The notes: generated by a model from the letters alone, not told the origin. 64,000 nucleotides of DNA from Candidatus Bathyarchaeia archaeon (GCA_041447175.1 CP166960.1:2434519-2498518), one strand, 5' to 3'; counted from the stretch's first letter, positions 45,929-55,518 are shown. Made by a program: numbers and translations.

Positions 45929-46789
45929 ATGTTTGTTCCCCGCAAGATTCTGGAAGAGAAACTGGCAAAACTCCTCGCTGAAGACGTCGGTCAAGGCGAC
46001 GTAACCAGCGCTGCAATCCTCCCCGTTGAAACCACGGCGGAAGCCCAAGTCATAGCCAAAGCCGAAGGCACCCTTGCAGGCATCGAGGAAGCGGCGGTTT
46101 TAGCGGAGTCACTGGGGCTGCAGGTCGAAGTGAATGTTGACGACGGAAACCAAGTCCAGAAAGGGCAGGTTTTGATGAGTCTTTGGGGGGACGCAGCCAC
46201 CATCCTCTCCGTGGAGCGGACACTTCTGAATTTGCTCTCACGCATGAGCGGCATAGCCACAGCCACACACAACCTAACCCAGAAAATCGAGAAAGCAAAC
46301 TTGAAGACACGCATCACGGCAACCCGCAAATCTGCGCCGGGCTTGCTGTATTTTGATAAGAAAGCGGTCATAGTTGGCGGCGGAGAACCCCACAGGCTTC
46401 ACTTAGACGACATGCTTCTGATTAAAGACAACCATCTCGCGTTGGCGGGCGGCCTCCAAGAAGCCCTCAAGCTTGCCAAGCAGTATGCGTCGTTTAGCAA
46501 GAAAATCGAGGTCGAAGTCACTAACGCCGTAGACGCTGTGAAGGCTGCTGAGTTGGGCGCTGACATTGTGATGCTGGACAACTTTACGCCTGCCCAAATT
46601 GTTGAAGCGGTTGCCCAATTCAAGAAGGCGGGCTATTTTGGGCGGGTGCTGCTGGAGGCAAGTGGAAGAATCTCAGCTGAGAACTTGCTGGATTACGCAC
46701 AGACGGGTGTGAATTTGATTAGTTTGGGAGAGTTGACTCACAGCGTCAAAGCCTTAGACATTAGCTTAGAAGTCGTTTCCCTCTCCTGA
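45929..46789 (+). CDS. nadC: nicotinate-nucleotide pyrophosphorylase (QPRTase)
   Basis: 286 residues. N-terminal domain begins LAKLLAEDVGQGDVTSAAIL; catalytic barrel has LLNLLSRMSGIATATH, ITATRKSAPGLLYFDKKAV, GGGEPHRLHLDDMLLIKDNHL and the end ASGRISAENLLDYAQTGV. It makes nicotinate mononucleotide from quinolinate and PRPP. Single-gene unit; nadA/nadB are not adjacent. Confidence 0.96.
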   Translation: MFVPRKILEEKLAKLLAEDVGQGDVTSAAILPVETTAEAQVIAKAEGTLAGIEEAAVLAESLGLQVEVNVDDGNQVQKGQVLMSLWGDAATILSVERTLLNLLSRMSGIATATHNLTQKIEKANLKTRITATRKSAPGLLYFDKKAVIVGGGEPHRLHLDDMLLIKDNHLALAGGLQEALKLAKQYASFSKKIEVEVTNAVDAVKAAELGADIVMLDNFTPAQIVEAVAQFKKAGYFGRVLLEASGRISAENLLDYAQTGVNLISLGELTHSVKALDISLEVVSLS

Positions 46790-46937
46790 CCCGACTATGC
46801 GACAATACAACTTACCACAAAACTTGACAACATGCACTGCAAGAGGCATATCCCTAAACGGCAAAAGCCTCTTTCTGAAAGAGCCTACCCTTTGGGTTTG
46901 TTAAATAAAAGGGGCTGAAGTTTAGTTTGTGGGTTTT

Positions 46938-47525
46938 TTGCGTTTTCTAATCGCCACCGTAGCTGCCAGTGCCGCTATGCATGCAGTAGTGCGCCCATAG
47001 CCCCAAACGGGTACTCAGGCAAAACAAACCCACCAAACCCAAACAGCGGGTCAGGAGCGGTCTTGGTCAACCAAAAATCGCCAAAACCAGCACCAAAAGA
47101 TTCCGTGGTGCCTGACAGTGCGTATCCTCCATCATTAGTTTGAATCAAACACTCTGCCCGATCATTGCCTGTTCCGCCGTAGGTTTGACTCCACTGTACT
47201 GTACCTGCCTCATCCGTCTTAACCAACAAAAAATCACTTCCGTCACCCAAATATCTGTGGCCTGCTATTGCGTATCCGTCGTCGCTAGTCTGAATCACGC
47301 ATTTTGCGCCGTCATAGCCTGTGTTCCTCCGTAGGTCTGATTCCATTGGGTCGTCGGTGCATCTGATGCGGCGGCGAACCCAAAACCAGCCGCAGCCAAA
47401 AGCAAGCCCGAAAAAAGCAGCCCAACCAAAACAGCAGCCCTAAACAGCCTTCTCCATGGCGGTAAATCATTCAGTTTAGCTCTTAAAAAATGTTGATTCA
47501 TGCCTTTTCCTCTCTCCTTTCTCAC
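46938..47525 (-). pseudogene. frameshifted secreted repeat protein
   Basis: On the minus strand: MRKERGKGMNQHF start with a signal helix (AAVLVGLLFSGLLLAAAGFGFA), then WNQTYGGT. The frame breaks near 47315 at a duplicated CA (ACACAGG). It continues as GYDGAKCVIQTSDDGYAIAG and a second repeat SQTYGGTGNDRAECLIQTN, then PEYPFGAMG. A second break near 46995 restores a C-terminal membrane helix (CIAALAATVAIRKRKK) ending at 46938. The repeats (YGG-G-D-A--VIQT-DGGYA--G) are common in archaeal surface proteins. It is either decayed or affected by assembly indels. Confidence 0.65.
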
Positions 47526-47582
47526 ATTACAATCATGAAGACCTGTCCTGCTTAATAAAATTGGGGGGTGACCTGATTCGTG

Positions 47583-48269
47583 TTATATGCCCAGCATGAG
47601 AAGAGCCAAGACAATGAGGTTCATGCCGCCATGCGCCGTCGCAGAAGCCACATAACCCCAACGATGGTAAATGTAGCCTAAGGCAAGTCCACTAACGAAG
47701 GCGGCAATTGTGTACACTCCTGCGGGGTCAAAATGGAACAGCCCAAACACCACAGCCGAAACCGTAACTGCCACGGCAAAGGCGTATTTGGGGTTTGTGC
47801 GGTTTAGGTTTTTGAAGAGTGAGTTCTGTAGAAAACCCCGAAACGCAAATTCCTCGCAGACGCCCGCTAAACCCAGCGACAGAGCCACGGCAATTAGCCC
47901 TGTTGGGGTGGCGCTGAGCCCTGTGAGCAGCTCATTGGACTGCTGGACGGCTGCGCTTTCACCAAAAACGGCGGTTAACACGTTGGTGGATGCAACGTCG
48001 ATTAGGAGCAGGATAAGTGCACAGCCCAAACCTATGGTTAGCAGTTTTGGGTTGAAGTGTATACGAGCGTAGCTTTTGATGTCTATCCGCTTCATCAGCA
48101 GATACGTGAGGGGCACGGCAAGAATGGCCAACTCACCAACAATGAGGGCGATTTCGGAGCCCACCGTAAGTTGAAGTGCAGCACTCAAAAACACAGAAAC
48201 AAAAAAGGTCGCAAAAATAACTAAAGCAGCCTCAAAGTTGGGCACGGCGGTAAGTTTTTGGGTTTCCAC
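47583..48269 (-). CDS. CPBP-family intramembrane metalloprotease
   Basis: 228 residues, about seven membrane helices, with motif 1 CEEFAFRGFL (EExxxR), motif 2 FGLFHFD and motif 3 TAHGGMN (HxxxN). GTG 48269 is preferred: GAGAGG lies 7 nt upstream. The frame stays open to TTG 48302. Family members are Rce1-like or bacteriocin-tolerance proteases; the substrate is unknown. Confidence 0.88.
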   Translation of the reverse strand: METQKLTAVPNFEAALVIFATFFVSVFLSAALQLTVGSEIALIVGELAILAVPLTYLLMKRIDIKSYARIHFNPKLLTIGLGCALILLLIDVASTNVLTAVFGESAAVQQSNELLTGLSATPTGLIAVALSLGLAGVCEEFAFRGFLQNSLFKNLNRTNPKYAFAVAVTVSAVVFGLFHFDPAGVYTIAAFVSGLALGYIYHRWGYVASATAHGGMNLIVLALLMLGI

Positions 48270-48340
48270 AGAGCTACCTCTCATAAGTCTGCTTGTTTGC
48301 AAACTAAAAGGGTTTCCCCAACTCCCCTTCCAACAGCCGC

Positions 48341-48931
48341 CTATGCTTGTTTAAGATACCACTGTGCAAATTTGCTGACGGCTTGCGCACGATGCGAAAC
48401 TGCATTCTTCTCTTCAGGAGTCATCTCGGCAAATGTTTTGCTGCTTGCGTTGGGCTGAAAAATGGGGTCAAACCCAAACGCCGACTTAACATCCACTGCC
48501 CGTTCTTGTGTGGTTATTTCTCCTTGAGCTTCACCAGTAAAACATGTTATCTGACCTGTTTCGCTGTCACAATACGCGATGGCGGAGCGGAAAGTGGCTT
48601 TTCTGTCCTGCACGTTTTCCAGAAGTTTTAGTAGTCCCCGGTTTCCGACGGTTTTGTACACGTACGCTGCGTATGGTCCTGGGAACCCCTTCAGGGCGTC
48701 CACAAACAGCCCTGCATCCTCAACAATTATGGGCAGATGGCAACGTTTGTAGGCGTCTATGGCGCTTGCAGTGGCAATTTCTGTTAAGCTGTCACTTTGA
48801 ATTTCAACTGCTTTGGCTCGAAGCATGCCTGCGGCTAAGCCGTGTTTTGCCAGCACGACTCGTGCTTCGTTAAATTTGTGTATGTTTCCTGTGGCAAAGA
48901 AAACCACTTTTCCTTTTAATTTAAAACTCAC
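48341..48931 (-). CDS. rdgB: XTP/dITP pyrophosphatase (RdgB/HAM1)
   Basis: 196 residues: VFFATGNIHKFNEARVVL, IVEDAGLFVDALKGFPGPYAAYVY (read in part), FGFDPIFQPNASSKTFAEMTPEEKNAVSHRAQA (read in part). It removes deaminated purine nucleotides (XTP, ITP), which fits with endonuclease Q elsewhere in the window. GTG start overlaps the bud32 stop by 4 bases. Confidence 0.95.
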   Translation of the reverse strand: MSFKLKGKVVFFATGNIHKFNEARVVLAKHGLAAGMLRAKAVEIQSDSLTEIATASAIDAYKRCHLPIIVEDAGLFVDALKGFPGPYAAYVYKTVGNRGLLKLLENVQDRKATFRSAIAYCDSETGQITCFTGEAQGEITTQERAVDVKSAFGFDPIFQPNASSKTFAEMTPEEKNAVSHRAQAVSKFAQWYLKQA

Positions 48932-49602
48932 ATTCCCACCTGCTCTGCCTCTTGTTGCCTGTCAGCTATATAGCGGCCTCTTTTTTCTATTTCCCTTATC
49001 TTATCTAAAACCCTTGCTGTTCCATCCGCCCCCAACACAGCTTCATAGCCTTCAAGAACCGCCCAAAAGCAAGCATCCGCGACTTGGAAGTGGGTGCTCT
49101 GCAGCGCCCGCCTAAACAGATGCAAATCCACCCCGCGAGCTTCCAACTCCACGTTTTTTTCGCCTAACCCAAAGTCCACCAAGAAAACCCTGCCTGCCTC
49201 GGTTAAAATCATGTTGGAGGTTGTTAGGTCGCCGTGAATTACGCCGTGGCTGTGGAGTTTGCCGATTAACGTGCCGATGTCCACGCACAACTGGTGCCTG
49301 CTGGCGTCTGAAGTCGTGTCCAGCATCTGCTTGACCTGCTGCCCCGCAACGTACTCCATCACTACCGTCGCGTTCTCTACATCAACCAAGAAAATCGTCG
49401 GTGTTGAGACTCCTGCGCGTTTTGCCTCATGCATCAACTGCGGTTCATGGACGGTGCGGTAGCGGCGAATCGTCAAATCCAACTGTTCGGGACGGTACTG
49501 TTTGGGTAGCCGCATTTTGATGACCACTTGCCTGCCGTGCCAGTTGGCGAGGTAGAGGCTGGCTTCGGCGCCCTTCTTGATAAGCTGCTTCTGCTGGGTC
49601 AT
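48928..49602 (-). CDS. bud32: KEOPS kinase/ATPase Bud32
   Basis: 224-residue minimal RIO-like kinase: KKGAEASLYLANW, VVIKMRLPKQYR, the catalytic HGDLTTSNMI and DFGLG. Within KEOPS it supports t6A37 synthesis by Kae1. ATG 49602 overlaps the kae1 stop as ATGA and has GGGTGA 7 nt upstream; ATG 49617 is less likely. Confidence 0.95.
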   Translation of the reverse strand: MTQQKQLIKKGAEASLYLANWHGRQVVIKMRLPKQYRPEQLDLTIRRYRTVHEPQLMHEAKRAGVSTPTIFLVDVENATVVMEYVAGQQVKQMLDTTSDASRHQLCVDIGTLIGKLHSHGVIHGDLTTSNMILTEAGRVFLVDFGLGEKNVELEARGVDLHLFRRALQSTHFQVADACFWAVLEGYEAVLGADGTARVLDKIREIEKRGRYIADRQQEAEQVGM

Positions 49603-50627
49603 GGCTGCTTCACCCATGGAACATCCACCTTGTCAACTCGCCAACGCACCCGCACAAAACTCTCCTCCACCGGAACCGACAAACCATGCGTATAAGCCAG
49701 CACCCCAGCCCAAGCAATCATGGCACCATTGTCAGAGGCAAACCTCTGCGGAACCACACTAAACGAAGCATCATGCTCCCCCGCGATGATGTCGAGCATA
49801 GCCTGCAGGCGCCTGTTCGCGGCAACCCCGCCCGTCAACAGAACCTCCCGTTTTTCGGTGTGCGCCAGCGCCCGCTCCGTAACCTCAGTCACCATCGAAA
49901 ATGCGTGCTCCTGCAGGCTATAACAGACATCCTCAAGGCTAAAGGCTCCCTTTTGCAAGGCAGTCACGGCAGCCGTCAATAATCCACTTAGCGACAAATC
50001 CATCCCCTTCACCACGTAGGGCAGCGGAACCAGCCGTTTGCCTTTTGCGGCAAGCTGCTCCACCGCGGCACCCAAAGGCAGCCCTTTCTGGTTTTTGAGC
50101 CCGGCTTCCCGCGCAAAAACATCCAAGCAGTTGCCCAACGCAATGTCGAGGGTTTCGCCGAAAACGCGGTACCTGCCCGACGCAAAGGCGGTGACCATGG
50201 TGTTGCCTCCTGAAACATAAAGCGTCAGCGGGTCTTTTGCGCCGGTTTGGAGTTTGCCGATTTCGATGTGCCCCACCGAATGGTTAACCCCCACCAACGG
50301 AACCCCCAGATACGACGCCAACGCCCGTGCCACCGTAGCTCCTGTTCGCAGGCAAGGCCCCAACCCGGGTCCCTGAGCGAAAGCTATAGCGGTGAGGTCT
50401 TTGGGTTTCATTTTGGCTTGGCTAAGGGCTTGCGCGAGGACACTGTCGGCGACTTCTGCGTGGTGCCGTGCGGCTTCTCGTGGGTGAATTCCGCCTGTTT
50501 CCGGTATGTAGCCGTCTGAAACGTTGGCGAGGATGTCGCCTTGAAAGGTTGCGATGCCCACGCCAAAGTCGTCTGCTGTGGATTCGATGCCTAAACAGAA
50601 GCCTTCCCTGCTTTTGCCTGCGGTCAT
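49599..50627 (-). CDS. kae1: KEOPS t6A transferase Kae1
   Basis: 342 residues of the Kae1/TsaD family: LGIESTADDFGVGI, HPREAARHHAEVAD, AFAQGPGLGPCLRTG, the metal motif GVNHSVGHIEIG, YVSGGNTMV, LLTGGVAANRRLQAML. It transfers the threonylcarbamoyl group to A37 of ANN-decoding tRNAs. First of a compact kae1-bud32-rdgB operon. Confidence 0.97.
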   Translation of the reverse strand: MTAGKSREGFCLGIESTADDFGVGIATFQGDILANVSDGYIPETGGIHPREAARHHAEVADSVLAQALSQAKMKPKDLTAIAFAQGPGLGPCLRTGATVARALASYLGVPLVGVNHSVGHIEIGKLQTGAKDPLTLYVSGGNTMVTAFASGRYRVFGETLDIALGNCLDVFAREAGLKNQKGLPLGAAVEQLAAKGKRLVPLPYVVKGMDLSLSGLLTAAVTALQKGAFSLEDVCYSLQEHAFSMVTEVTERALAHTEKREVLLTGGVAANRRLQAMLDIIAGEHDASFSVVPQRFASDNGAMIAWAGVLAYTHGLSVPVEESFVRVRWRVDKVDVPWVKQP

Positions 50628-50692
50628 GTTTGTCTTTTCCTTATGTTAATTTGCCGTGTTTTTGGGGTACTCTTTTTATCTGGCAACTAGTG

Positions 50693-50700
50693 CTTATATA
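50693..50700 (+). promoter_or_regulatory. TATA element of the TFE-beta gene
   Basis: CTTATATA centred about 27 nt before ATG 50724, the archaeal TATA-to-start distance. It implies a leaderless transcript beginning at or next to this ATG. Confidence 0.5.
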
Positions 50701-50723
50701 GTGTATTCACTGGATTGACCAAG

Positions 50724-51095
50724 ATGCCAAAACGTAACGACTTAGAGCAGAAAGCCCTCCATTTTGTCATGAACACTGGCTACCAAGGCGTGTTGCAGTC
50801 TGAGCTGTGGCGAGAGTTGGGCGCCAGCAGCCGCGAGGGCAGTCGCGTCGCCATCAAACTGGAGGAGAAGGGGCTTATCCGCCGCGAAAAAGAACTTGAA
50901 GGCGGCAGATGGACCTACAGGCTTTTCCCCAAACGCATGCCCGCCAGCATCGAAACCATCGTGGACTGCCCCTGCCTTATGTGTCCTGACAACGCACGAT
51001 GCGACCCTACCACGACGATTTCACCAAAAAGCTGCGAGCGGCTAACCGACTGGATTATACGGTTAGACCAACCTCCCGAAGTAGACCCCGCTTAA
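50724..51095 (+). CDS. TFE-beta (RPC34/39 homologue) transcription factor
   Basis: 123 residues. An N-terminal winged helix (EQKALHFVMNTGYQGVLQSELW ... VAIKLEEKGLIRRE, read in part) is followed by a cluster CxxC-x5-C-x10-C (C87, C90, C96, C107 counted from TTG 50715) in a CLMCPDNARCDPTTTISPKSC context. This is very like the [4Fe-4S] end of eukaryotic RPC39 and archaeal TFE-beta. It pairs with TFE-alpha to open promoters. ATG 50724 fits the TATA element; TTG 50715 is the alternative. Confidence 0.85.
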   Translation: MPKRNDLEQKALHFVMNTGYQGVLQSELWRELGASSREGSRVAIKLEEKGLIRREKELEGGRWTYRLFPKRMPASIETIVDCPCLMCPDNARCDPTTTISPKSCERLTDWIIRLDQPPEVDPA

Positions 51096-51116
51096 CAACT
51101 AATTGAGGCTTTTTCT

Positions 51117-51752
51117 GTGGGCAAGACCAAGACCTGGATTAAAGAGCGTAAACAAGAATACTACTACAAAAAAGCCAAAGCCGAAAACTACCGCAGCCGC
51201 GCCACCTACAAACTTGCCCAAACCATCCAAAAATACCACTTCATAAAATACGGCGACATCGTCGTCGATTTGGGTGCGGCGCCAGGCGGCTGGATTCAGG
51301 CAGCCCGCAAAGTCGCAGGCAAGAAGGGCTTTGTTTTAGGCGTCGACTTAAAGCCTATTGAGCCTTTTGAGCAGCCCTACATTCGTACCATCGTTTTGGA
51401 CATGACCGAACCCGACGCCGTAAATCAGATTCTGAGTTTCTTACCAACCAAAGCCGACGTGGTCATTTCCGACATGTCGCCCAACATTTCGGGCGTTTGG
51501 GAAGTGGACCAAGCACGCCAAATTGACCTTGCAACCAAGGCGCTTCATGTTGCCCAACAAATTTTGGGTGCCCACGGGAACTTTTTCACCAAAGTTTTTG
51601 AAGGCGACCTCTTCAAGGAGTACATGGATAAAGTCAAGGAGAGTTTTGAGGAGGTTAAGCTGATTAAGCCTAAGGCAAGCCGCGCTAAAAGCAGCGAAAT
51701 GTACATCTTAGGGTTAGGCTTAAAATCTCCCGAAGCCCCAGAAGAAGGGTAA
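51117..51752 (+). CDS. rlmE: RlmE/FtsJ rRNA 2'-O-methyltransferase
   Basis: 211 residues. YYYKKAKAENYRSRATYKLAQ, the SAM site VVDLGAAPGGWIQAA, VISDMSPNISGVWEVDQ, NFFTKVFEGD give the K-D-K-E FtsJ fold. It methylates a 2'-OH in 23S rRNA. GTG start 51117, shortly after the TFE-beta gene on the same strand. Confidence 0.95.
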   Translation: MGKTKTWIKERKQEYYYKKAKAENYRSRATYKLAQTIQKYHFIKYGDIVVDLGAAPGGWIQAARKVAGKKGFVLGVDLKPIEPFEQPYIRTIVLDMTEPDAVNQILSFLPTKADVVISDMSPNISGVWEVDQARQIDLATKALHVAQQILGAHGNFFTKVFEGDLFKEYMDKVKESFEEVKLIKPKASRAKSSEMYILGLGLKSPEAPEEG

Positions 51753-51792
51753 ACCTAAATTCTTTAACACTCTTTCCTTGGTGGTGCTTGCT

Positions 51793-52485
51793 TTGAGGAT
51801 TGTTGCAGCCGACTCCGCAGCCGCCTTACTGGACGAAAAATTCAACCCCACCCATCTGGTTGCTTCGGTGGCGGTGCTCGTTGAAGAGCCCTACAGGGAA
51901 GCCCACAACCGTCTATCCCAGCCCCTCTTCAAAGAAGTCGACGAAACCTACGACGTAATCGTAACCGAGGCGCATCTTTGCCAAGCTCTGCTCGAAACCA
52001 CCAAAGCCGACGTGGTGCATTTGGATTCGACGTTGGGCGGCGTTCCCGTGGACGAGTTGTCCCCCGTGGAGCTGATAAACATGCGGCTCTCCAACAAGGC
52101 GCGGGCAAACCTGCTCAAAATCCTGCCCAAACTGCGGCGCACGGCAGGAGAAATCCGCCGAAAACACAACATTGAAACACTGGCTATAGGCAAAGAAAGC
52201 GTGGCGGTTCGAGTTGCAGAACTGACAGCAGGCTCCGAAGCCATCCTATATGCCGCCACAAAATCTGTGGAAGAGAAAAAGTCGCTATTGCTTGGGTTGC
52301 CTATCAAATGTACTCACAGCATCGCAGATGGCAAAGTTTACCTCCACTCCCTCATCGAGGCAGAGCATGATGTTAGAGGGTATGCGAACGATTTGGCTGG
52401 TGTTTTGGAGGAAGTGACGTTGATAGAGATGCTTAATCCAGTCGCAAGAGGCTTTCGAACATTAAAAATCAAACCCAAAACGTAA
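51793..52485 (+). CDS. conserved archaeal protein (DUF4152-like)
   Basis: 230 residues from TTG 51793 (MRIVAADSAAALLDEKF). The N-terminus and the segment VHLDSTLGGVPVDELSPVEL resemble an uncharacterised archaeal family (DUF4152) with an RNase H-like look; this name is from memory and untested. The internal part is helical. It follows rlmE on the same strand and may share its operon. Function unknown. Confidence 0.6.
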   Translation: MRIVAADSAAALLDEKFNPTHLVASVAVLVEEPYREAHNRLSQPLFKEVDETYDVIVTEAHLCQALLETTKADVVHLDSTLGGVPVDELSPVELINMRLSNKARANLLKILPKLRRTAGEIRRKHNIETLAIGKESVAVRVAELTAGSEAILYAATKSVEEKKSLLLGLPIKCTHSIADGKVYLHSLIEAEHDVRGYANDLAGVLEEVTLIEMLNPVARGFRTLKIKPKT

Positions 52486-52678
52486 GACCCTATCCAGTTA
52501 GTTGTGGTCTTCAGTTGAATTTGCTCCCAAAAGCCATCAATAAACGAAAATGTTATTCGTTCCTGTTTCCAATTTGTTTCTGTAACCTTGCAATCCGAGT
52601 AGTTTTCTCGGGTTGGGTACAGTTATTCTTAAATATGCGTTTTATGTGGGTTAAGGTGCGATAAGTAAGGTAATTGAC

Positions 52679-53119
52679 ATGCCAAAGCAGGAAAAAGGAA
52701 AGTCACACAGTATTCGCCCAGTAAGCCGCAGACCGCCAAGCTGGTGCAAATACGAGCCAGAAGAAGTAGAAGCCTTCATCATTAAACTGGCAAAAGAAGG
52801 TCACAGCCTAAGCAGCATAGGCACCGTCCTGCGGGATCAATATGCCATTCCGCTGGTTAAACCCATCACGGGCAAAAGCATAAGCCAAACCCTCAAAGAA
52901 GCAGGTTTAGCTCCCGCAATGCCCGAGGACCTTAGCAACTTGGTCAAGAAAGCTCAACGTATGGCAGTTCACATGGAACGCAACAAAAAGGACTCCCACA
53001 ACAAACGCAGCATGGTTATGATTGAAGCCAAAATCCACAAGCTCAGCCGCTACTACAAACGCAAAGGCGTGGTCCAAAAGAACTGGAAATACGTGGCAAA
53101 AATCGCCTCCATCGCCTAA
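52679..53119 (+). CDS. rps15: ribosomal protein S15
   Basis: 146-residue archaeal/eukaryotic-type S15: N-terminal S13/S15 segment RPVSRRPPSWCKYEPEEVEAF and C-terminal MIEAKIHKLSRYYKRKGVV. A TATA-like CTTAAATATG is near 52629-52638. First in the archaeal S15-RecJ-Pcc1 gene order. Confidence 0.96.
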   Translation: MPKQEKGKSHSIRPVSRRPPSWCKYEPEEVEAFIIKLAKEGHSLSSIGTVLRDQYAIPLVKPITGKSISQTLKEAGLAPAMPEDLSNLVKKAQRMAVHMERNKKDSHNKRSMVMIEAKIHKLSRYYKRKGVVQKNWKYVAKIASIA

Positions 53120-53203
53120 ACATATCCCTTTTCCCACGCGTAAAGCATATTTGCCGCCGCGCAAACTTCTCTTTTCCAAACTCAAAACCCGTAAGTGTGA
53201 ACC

Positions 53204-54670
53204 ATGCAGCAAAACCCTCACGCAGTTGAAGCCTTTTTGGCAGACGCCCAAGCAGCAGCCGAAGTCATTCGCCAAACTATCCAAAACGACGGCTTCATAC
53301 ACGTTTTTAGCCATCTGGACGCTGACGGCATCGCCGCAGCAGGCGTAATCGGCAGAGCACTTTTCAGGTTTGATGCACGGTTCCGCATCCGCATTACACA
53401 GTGGGTAGACGAAAAAATCATAAACGAAATCGTCGCCGACAAACCCGAACTGGTCATCCTCACCGATTTTGGCAGCGGCTACCTTGACCTGCTTAACGAA
53501 AAAATCCCCAACTTCAAAGTCGTCATCCTAGACCATCACCAAGCCGCAGGAACCAACCAAAACCCAAACTTCACCCAAGTCAACCCCCACATGCACGGCA
53601 TGGACGGCGCAACCGAAGTAAGCGGCTCAGGCGTGGCATACTTTGCGGCACGGGCGCTGGATAAACGCAACACCGACTTAGCCCCCATTGCGTTGGTGGG
53701 CGCGTTGGGGGACATGCAAGACCGTTATGGACAGCGTGAGTTGGGCAGTTTGAACGCGCTCATCGTGGAAGATGCTTTAGCTGCCAAGCTGATAAAAGTC
53801 GAGAAAGACCTCACCTTCTTTGGCAGAGAAACCCGTCCCATCCACAGAACCTTAGCTTCCACAACCAACCCGTTTCTGCCCGGCATAAGCGGCGAAGAAG
53901 ACAAAAGCCTTGCTTTCCTGTCAGCCCTCAAAATCCCCCTCAAGAACGGCGAACGCTGGCGCGCCCTAAGGGATTTAACGGAGGAGGAAAAGAAACGGCT
54001 CTGCTCAGCACTGGCAGAGTACTTGTTGTCTAAGGGGTTGCATTACGAAATTACTAACTTGATTGGTAACATTTACGTTTTAAGCACAGAGGAGCCCTGG
54101 ACGCCTTTGCGGGATGCCCGCGAATTCGCCGTTCTCCTCAACTCCACTGGACGCATGGAAAGACCCAGCTTGGGCATTGCGGTTTGTATGGGTGACCGTG
54201 GGGCAGGCTTGGAGGAAGCCAACAAGGCGTTGGAGGATTACCGCAAAAGCATCAACAAATACCTGATTTGGGTTTGGGAAAAACCTGAAAGGCTGCGGGA
54301 ACTCGAAAACATCTACGTGGTTAACGGTGAGGACTTTGTTAGCGAAAAAATCATCGGCACCATCTCCTCCATCCTTGTTAGCGGCTTGCCCAACGTGGAA
54401 AAACCCCTCATAGCCTACGCCAACGTGCCCGGCGAGGGACTGGCAAAGCTTTCTTCCCGAACCACCGACGTCGCCGTCCACAAAGGCGTCAACTTGGGCG
54501 TGGTGATGCGGCTGGCAGCGGAACCGCTGGAGGGCAAAGGCGGCGGACACAACATCGCAGCAGGCGGACAGGTGCCTTTGGAGAAGGCTGAGGAGTTTGT
54601 GAAAGCCGCCAACGAGTTGGTTGGGCGGCAGTTGCGGGGCGAAAACGTTGAAGGCGACAATTCGGCTTAA
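53204..54670 (+). CDS. archaeal RecJ-like DHH phosphoesterase
   Basis: 488 residues. DHH domain with HVFSHLDADGIAAAGVIGRA, ILTDFGSGYLD, VVILDHHQAAG and a DHHA1 end GGGHNIAAGGQVP. In archaea these proteins act as single-strand exonucleases associated with GINS/Cdc45 (GAN-type) or in repair. Its end overlaps the pcc1 start. The exact functional class (GAN versus RecJ2) cannot be fixed here. Confidence 0.9.
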   Translation: MQQNPHAVEAFLADAQAAAEVIRQTIQNDGFIHVFSHLDADGIAAAGVIGRALFRFDARFRIRITQWVDEKIINEIVADKPELVILTDFGSGYLDLLNEKIPNFKVVILDHHQAAGTNQNPNFTQVNPHMHGMDGATEVSGSGVAYFAARALDKRNTDLAPIALVGALGDMQDRYGQRELGSLNALIVEDALAAKLIKVEKDLTFFGRETRPIHRTLASTTNPFLPGISGEEDKSLAFLSALKIPLKNGERWRALRDLTEEEKKRLCSALAEYLLSKGLHYEITNLIGNIYVLSTEEPWTPLRDAREFAVLLNSTGRMERPSLGIAVCMGDRGAGLEEANKALEDYRKSINKYLIWVWEKPERLRELENIYVVNGEDFVSEKIIGTISSILVSGLPNVEKPLIAYANVPGEGLAKLSSRTTDVAVHKGVNLGVVMRLAAEPLEGKGGGHNIAAGGQVPLEKAEEFVKAANELVGRQLRGENVEGDNSA

Positions 54671-54896
54671 CTACGCGGACGCAAAGTTGGCTTTGGCGGT
54701 TGCTGACGCGGTTGGTCCTGACAACTATGTGTCGCCCCCGGGGCTGACGGTGCAAACTCAACTTGACGGGGCAAGCGTGGTCACGGAGATTTGTTTGAAG
54801 GGCAAGCTCTCAACGTTACTATCCACCATTGATGATTTGCTGGAGAGTGCGTCTACCGCAGAGAAAACTTTGCGGACAGTACGAAAGGAGAGTTAG
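54648..54896 (+). CDS. pcc1: KEOPS subunit Pcc1
   Basis: 82 residues: MKATIRLNYADAKLALAVADAVGPDN (read in part) and CLKGKLSTLLSTIDDLL, the short alpha/beta KEOPS dimerisation subunit. TTG 54648 lies inside the end of the RecJ gene. With Kae1 and Bud32, three KEOPS subunits are in this window. Confidence 0.85.
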   Translation: MKATIRLNYADAKLALAVADAVGPDNYVSPPGLTVQTQLDGASVVTEICLKGKLSTLLSTIDDLLESASTAEKTLRTVRKES

Positions 54897-55060
54897 CCGT
54901 CTCTTTTTGTTTTTTGTGTTGTTTTTTTGTTTCTGGGGGTGCTTTGGGTTTTGCTTACGTCTTTTGCTGTGGCTAAATGTTTCTGTTTGACATGTTTGGT
55001 CATGGATTTGCTGGGAAAGGTATATCAGAAAACGCCCCTATTTTGCAGAAGGGTTTCATT

Positions 55061-55444
55061 ATGCAGTTGAAGGTTTTGGAAGAGAAGTACCTGCTGCGCA
55101 CAAGCGTCAACGAATCCGCCGAGCTCATCGAGAAAGCCCTAACCGAAGTTGGCTTACAAAACGTCACCGTCAAAAAGTTTGTGCCTCCCCGTTACCTGCT
55201 AATTCAGTACAGCCCCAGCTGGGTCGGCAAATCACTGGAAGTTGAGTTCCTGTTTACCCCAATTGAAGGTGGAACTGAATTGGCAATCAAATGGCCCTAC
55301 ACGCGTGATCTTCCTGAAACCGACGAAGCACCTTATGCGTTTCTCAAAGAGCAAGAGCAGGCTCGGCAAAAAATCGAGCAGTTGCTTGCGGATTTTAAGA
55401 AAAAAATCGGCGCCGAAGACCTGCCACGTCAAAACCAAAATTAA
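55061..55444 (+). CDS. hypothetical alpha/beta protein
   Basis: 127 residues from ATG 55061 (MQLKVLEEKYLLRTS). Alternating strands and a C-terminal helix (EQEQARQKIEQLLADFKKKI) suggest a START/SRPBCC-like or similar small fold, but no motif is decisive. An earlier in-frame ATG at 54977 is less likely because the added residues look non-coding. Function unknown. Confidence 0.6.
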   Translation: MQLKVLEEKYLLRTSVNESAELIEKALTEVGLQNVTVKKFVPPRYLLIQYSPSWVGKSLEVEFLFTPIEGGTELAIKWPYTRDLPETDEAPYAFLKEQEQARQKIEQLLADFKKKIGAEDLPRQNQN

Positions 55445-55518
55445 ACCACAGCAAACTCCAACTGACCCTTCTTCCAGAAAGGGGGGCGGTGGACAACAGG
55501 CGCTGCACATCTCGCTCA

